Shown here: positions 5,925 to 6,873 of the stretch, piece by piece | Numbering within the stretch: the stretch's first letter is position 1 | Layout: each line of letters begins with the position of its first letter | Assembly (NCBI GenBank): GCA_002730365.1 | Contig: PBZZ01000062.1 | Coordinates: 1 to 6,873, forward strand | Length of the DNA: 6,873 nucleotides | From: Deltaproteobacteria bacterium | GTDB taxonomy: Bacteria > SAR324 > NAC60-12 | Direction: 5' to 3' | Notes under the pieces: model-generated | Database searches by the model: none | What the model was told of the DNA's origin: nothing | Seen by the model: the letters and a program-made list of their open reading frames with translations, nothing else | Program-made: the position numbers and the translations under genes

Positions 5925-6873
5925 ATGTCGGAAACTAATCCGATCAACGAATGGAACCTTGGGGACTCTCAACGTCGTCCAAGCCAGTTGATTAGCCTCG
6001 AAGTTCTGAAAACACTCCAAAAACGAAAGGACACTCAAGGGTTGCTTTTTTTATTTGTACACCTTGGATTGCTTTGCCTGACAGGGTACGTTCTGCAATT
6101 AACGATGGAAACTCCGTGGCTGGTTTTTGGCTTGGCGCTCCATGGAGTGGTTCTGGTTCACCTCTTCGCTTCCTTCCACGAAGCAACACATCAAAGAGCT
6201 TTTTTGACCCGTTGGTTTAATCAGACAGTGGCTTGGTTTACAGGACTAGTGATTATGATCCCACCGCTGTACTTCAAGTTGGAGCACGCTGCTCATCACA
6301 CCTATACCCAGCATCCTGAAAAAGATCCGGAAAGCATTCCACAGGCACGGACTTTCTGGGGGTATTGGTATTACCTCACGGCAATCCCCTACTTCAAGGG
6401 AGTGTTAAAAAATTTAGTGCGCCATCCACAAGGTCAATTTTCTGAGCTAGAGCACTCTTTCATTCCGGAGCGCCTTCGTGAGAAAGTTCAGCGCGAAGCA
6501 CAAGGGATGCTGCTGTTCTATCTGTTGCTGCTGGGGGGAAGCTTGCTATCAGGCAGTGCTCTACTGTTCTGGTATTGGCTTTTTCCGAGAGTTCTTGCAG
6601 AACCAGTGATGCGCTTGATCCGGATTTCAGAGCATGGAGGCTGCCCTTGGATTGCCGATCTGCTAAGCAATACACGAACGACACTGACTCTGCATTCGAT
6701 ACGCTGGCTTTCCTGGAAAATGCCCTTTCATGCAGAACATCACGCGTTTCCCAACATTCCATTCCGTGCACTGCCAGCTCTGCATCAACATCTAAAATCA
6801 CACTTGGAAAACTTTGAACAGGGATACTTGTTCAGTCATCGAAAATTAATCCAGCAACTGTATCGACAAGAAC
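5925..6873 (+). CDS. Membrane fatty acid desaturase family protein (3' end outside window)
   Basis: 316 codons are present and the frame is open at the window edge. The product is a di-iron integral membrane enzyme that would introduce a double bond, or a hydroxyl or related change, into a lipid acyl chain using O2. All three histidine boxes are intact: H85-EAT-H89, H121-AA-HH125 and H269-AE-HH273. E236-H237 (ISEHGG) and the NTRTT motif (249-253) add further family signatures. Hydrophobic segments lie at about 40-60, 65-84, 101-117 and 195-220, arranged as expected around the boxes. The ATG at 5925 gives a 38-residue polar N-terminus but has no visible Shine-Dalgarno, and the frame stays open upstream, so the start is the least certain part. 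The acyl substrate and regiochemistry cannot be read from the sequence; a carotenoid- or sphingolipid-modifying relative is possible. Confidence 0.9.
   Translation, partial: MSETNPINEWNLGDSQRRPSQLISLEVLKTLQKRKDTQGLLFLFVHLGLLCLTGYVLQLTMETPWLVFGLALHGVVLVHLFASFHEATHQRAFLTRWFNQTVAWFTGLVIMIPPLYFKLEHAAHHTYTQHPEKDPESIPQARTFWGYWYYLTAIPYFKGVLKNLVRHPQGQFSELEHSFIPERLREKVQREAQGMLLFYLLLLGGSLLSGSALLFWYWLFPRVLAEPVMRLIRISEHGGCPWIADLLSNTRTTLTLHSIRWLSWKMPFHAEHHAFPNIPFRALPALHQHLKSHLENFEQGYLFSHRKLIQQLYRQE

Noticed and set aside
6460..6817. Open frames on both strands within the desaturase 3' half
   Set aside because: They overlap the desaturase frame, which carries the third histidine box and NTRTT motif, so they are shadows.

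Overview
The window reads as ordinary chromosomal DNA from a Gram-negative bacterium. The evidence is a putative outer-membrane-type protein with a Sec signal, a secreted pentapeptide-repeat protein, a NorM-type MATE exporter and a long-form cysteine synthase. My recollection of similar proteins points to a proteobacterium, perhaps marine, but the sequence alone does not prove a lineage. I see no insertion sequence, phage gene, CRISPR array, tRNA or rRNA.

Layout. Positions 1-407 (minus) hold the N-terminal part of an exported protein that looks like an outer-membrane beta-barrel. Its leader carries a perfect 9-bp inverted repeat just before the start codon. Positions 586-1941 (minus) encode a complete MATE efflux pump. 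A 252-bp divergent gap follows, and then three plus-strand genes: a PLP-dependent cysteine synthase (2194-3273), a periplasmic pentapeptide-repeat protein (3422-3901) and an aldo/keto reductase (3938-4966). The last two are 36 bp apart and may be cotranscribed.

Facing them on the minus strand is a pair of small genes read as 5569-5366 and 5369-5037. Their stop and start codons overlap as ATGA. I recognise neither, and they are the least explained coding content here. A 355-bp, AT-rich intergenic region (5570-5924) separates them from a divergently transcribed membrane fatty acid desaturase (5925 to the window edge, 3' end missing). That gap holds a good sigma70-like promoter for the small-gene pair, a weaker candidate for the desaturase, and a perfect 8-bp dyad that encloses the weaker candidate's -35.

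How the genes fit together. They do not form one recognisable pathway. Cysteine synthesis, a carbonyl reductase, drug/Na+ export and lipid desaturation are housekeeping or stress-related functions. The most worthwhile leads are the translationally coupled unknown gene pair and its shared regulatory region with the desaturase, the dyad at the start of the truncated envelope gene, and the unbroken secreted pentapeptide solenoid. I do not see a clear new defence or mobile system, and I do not claim one.
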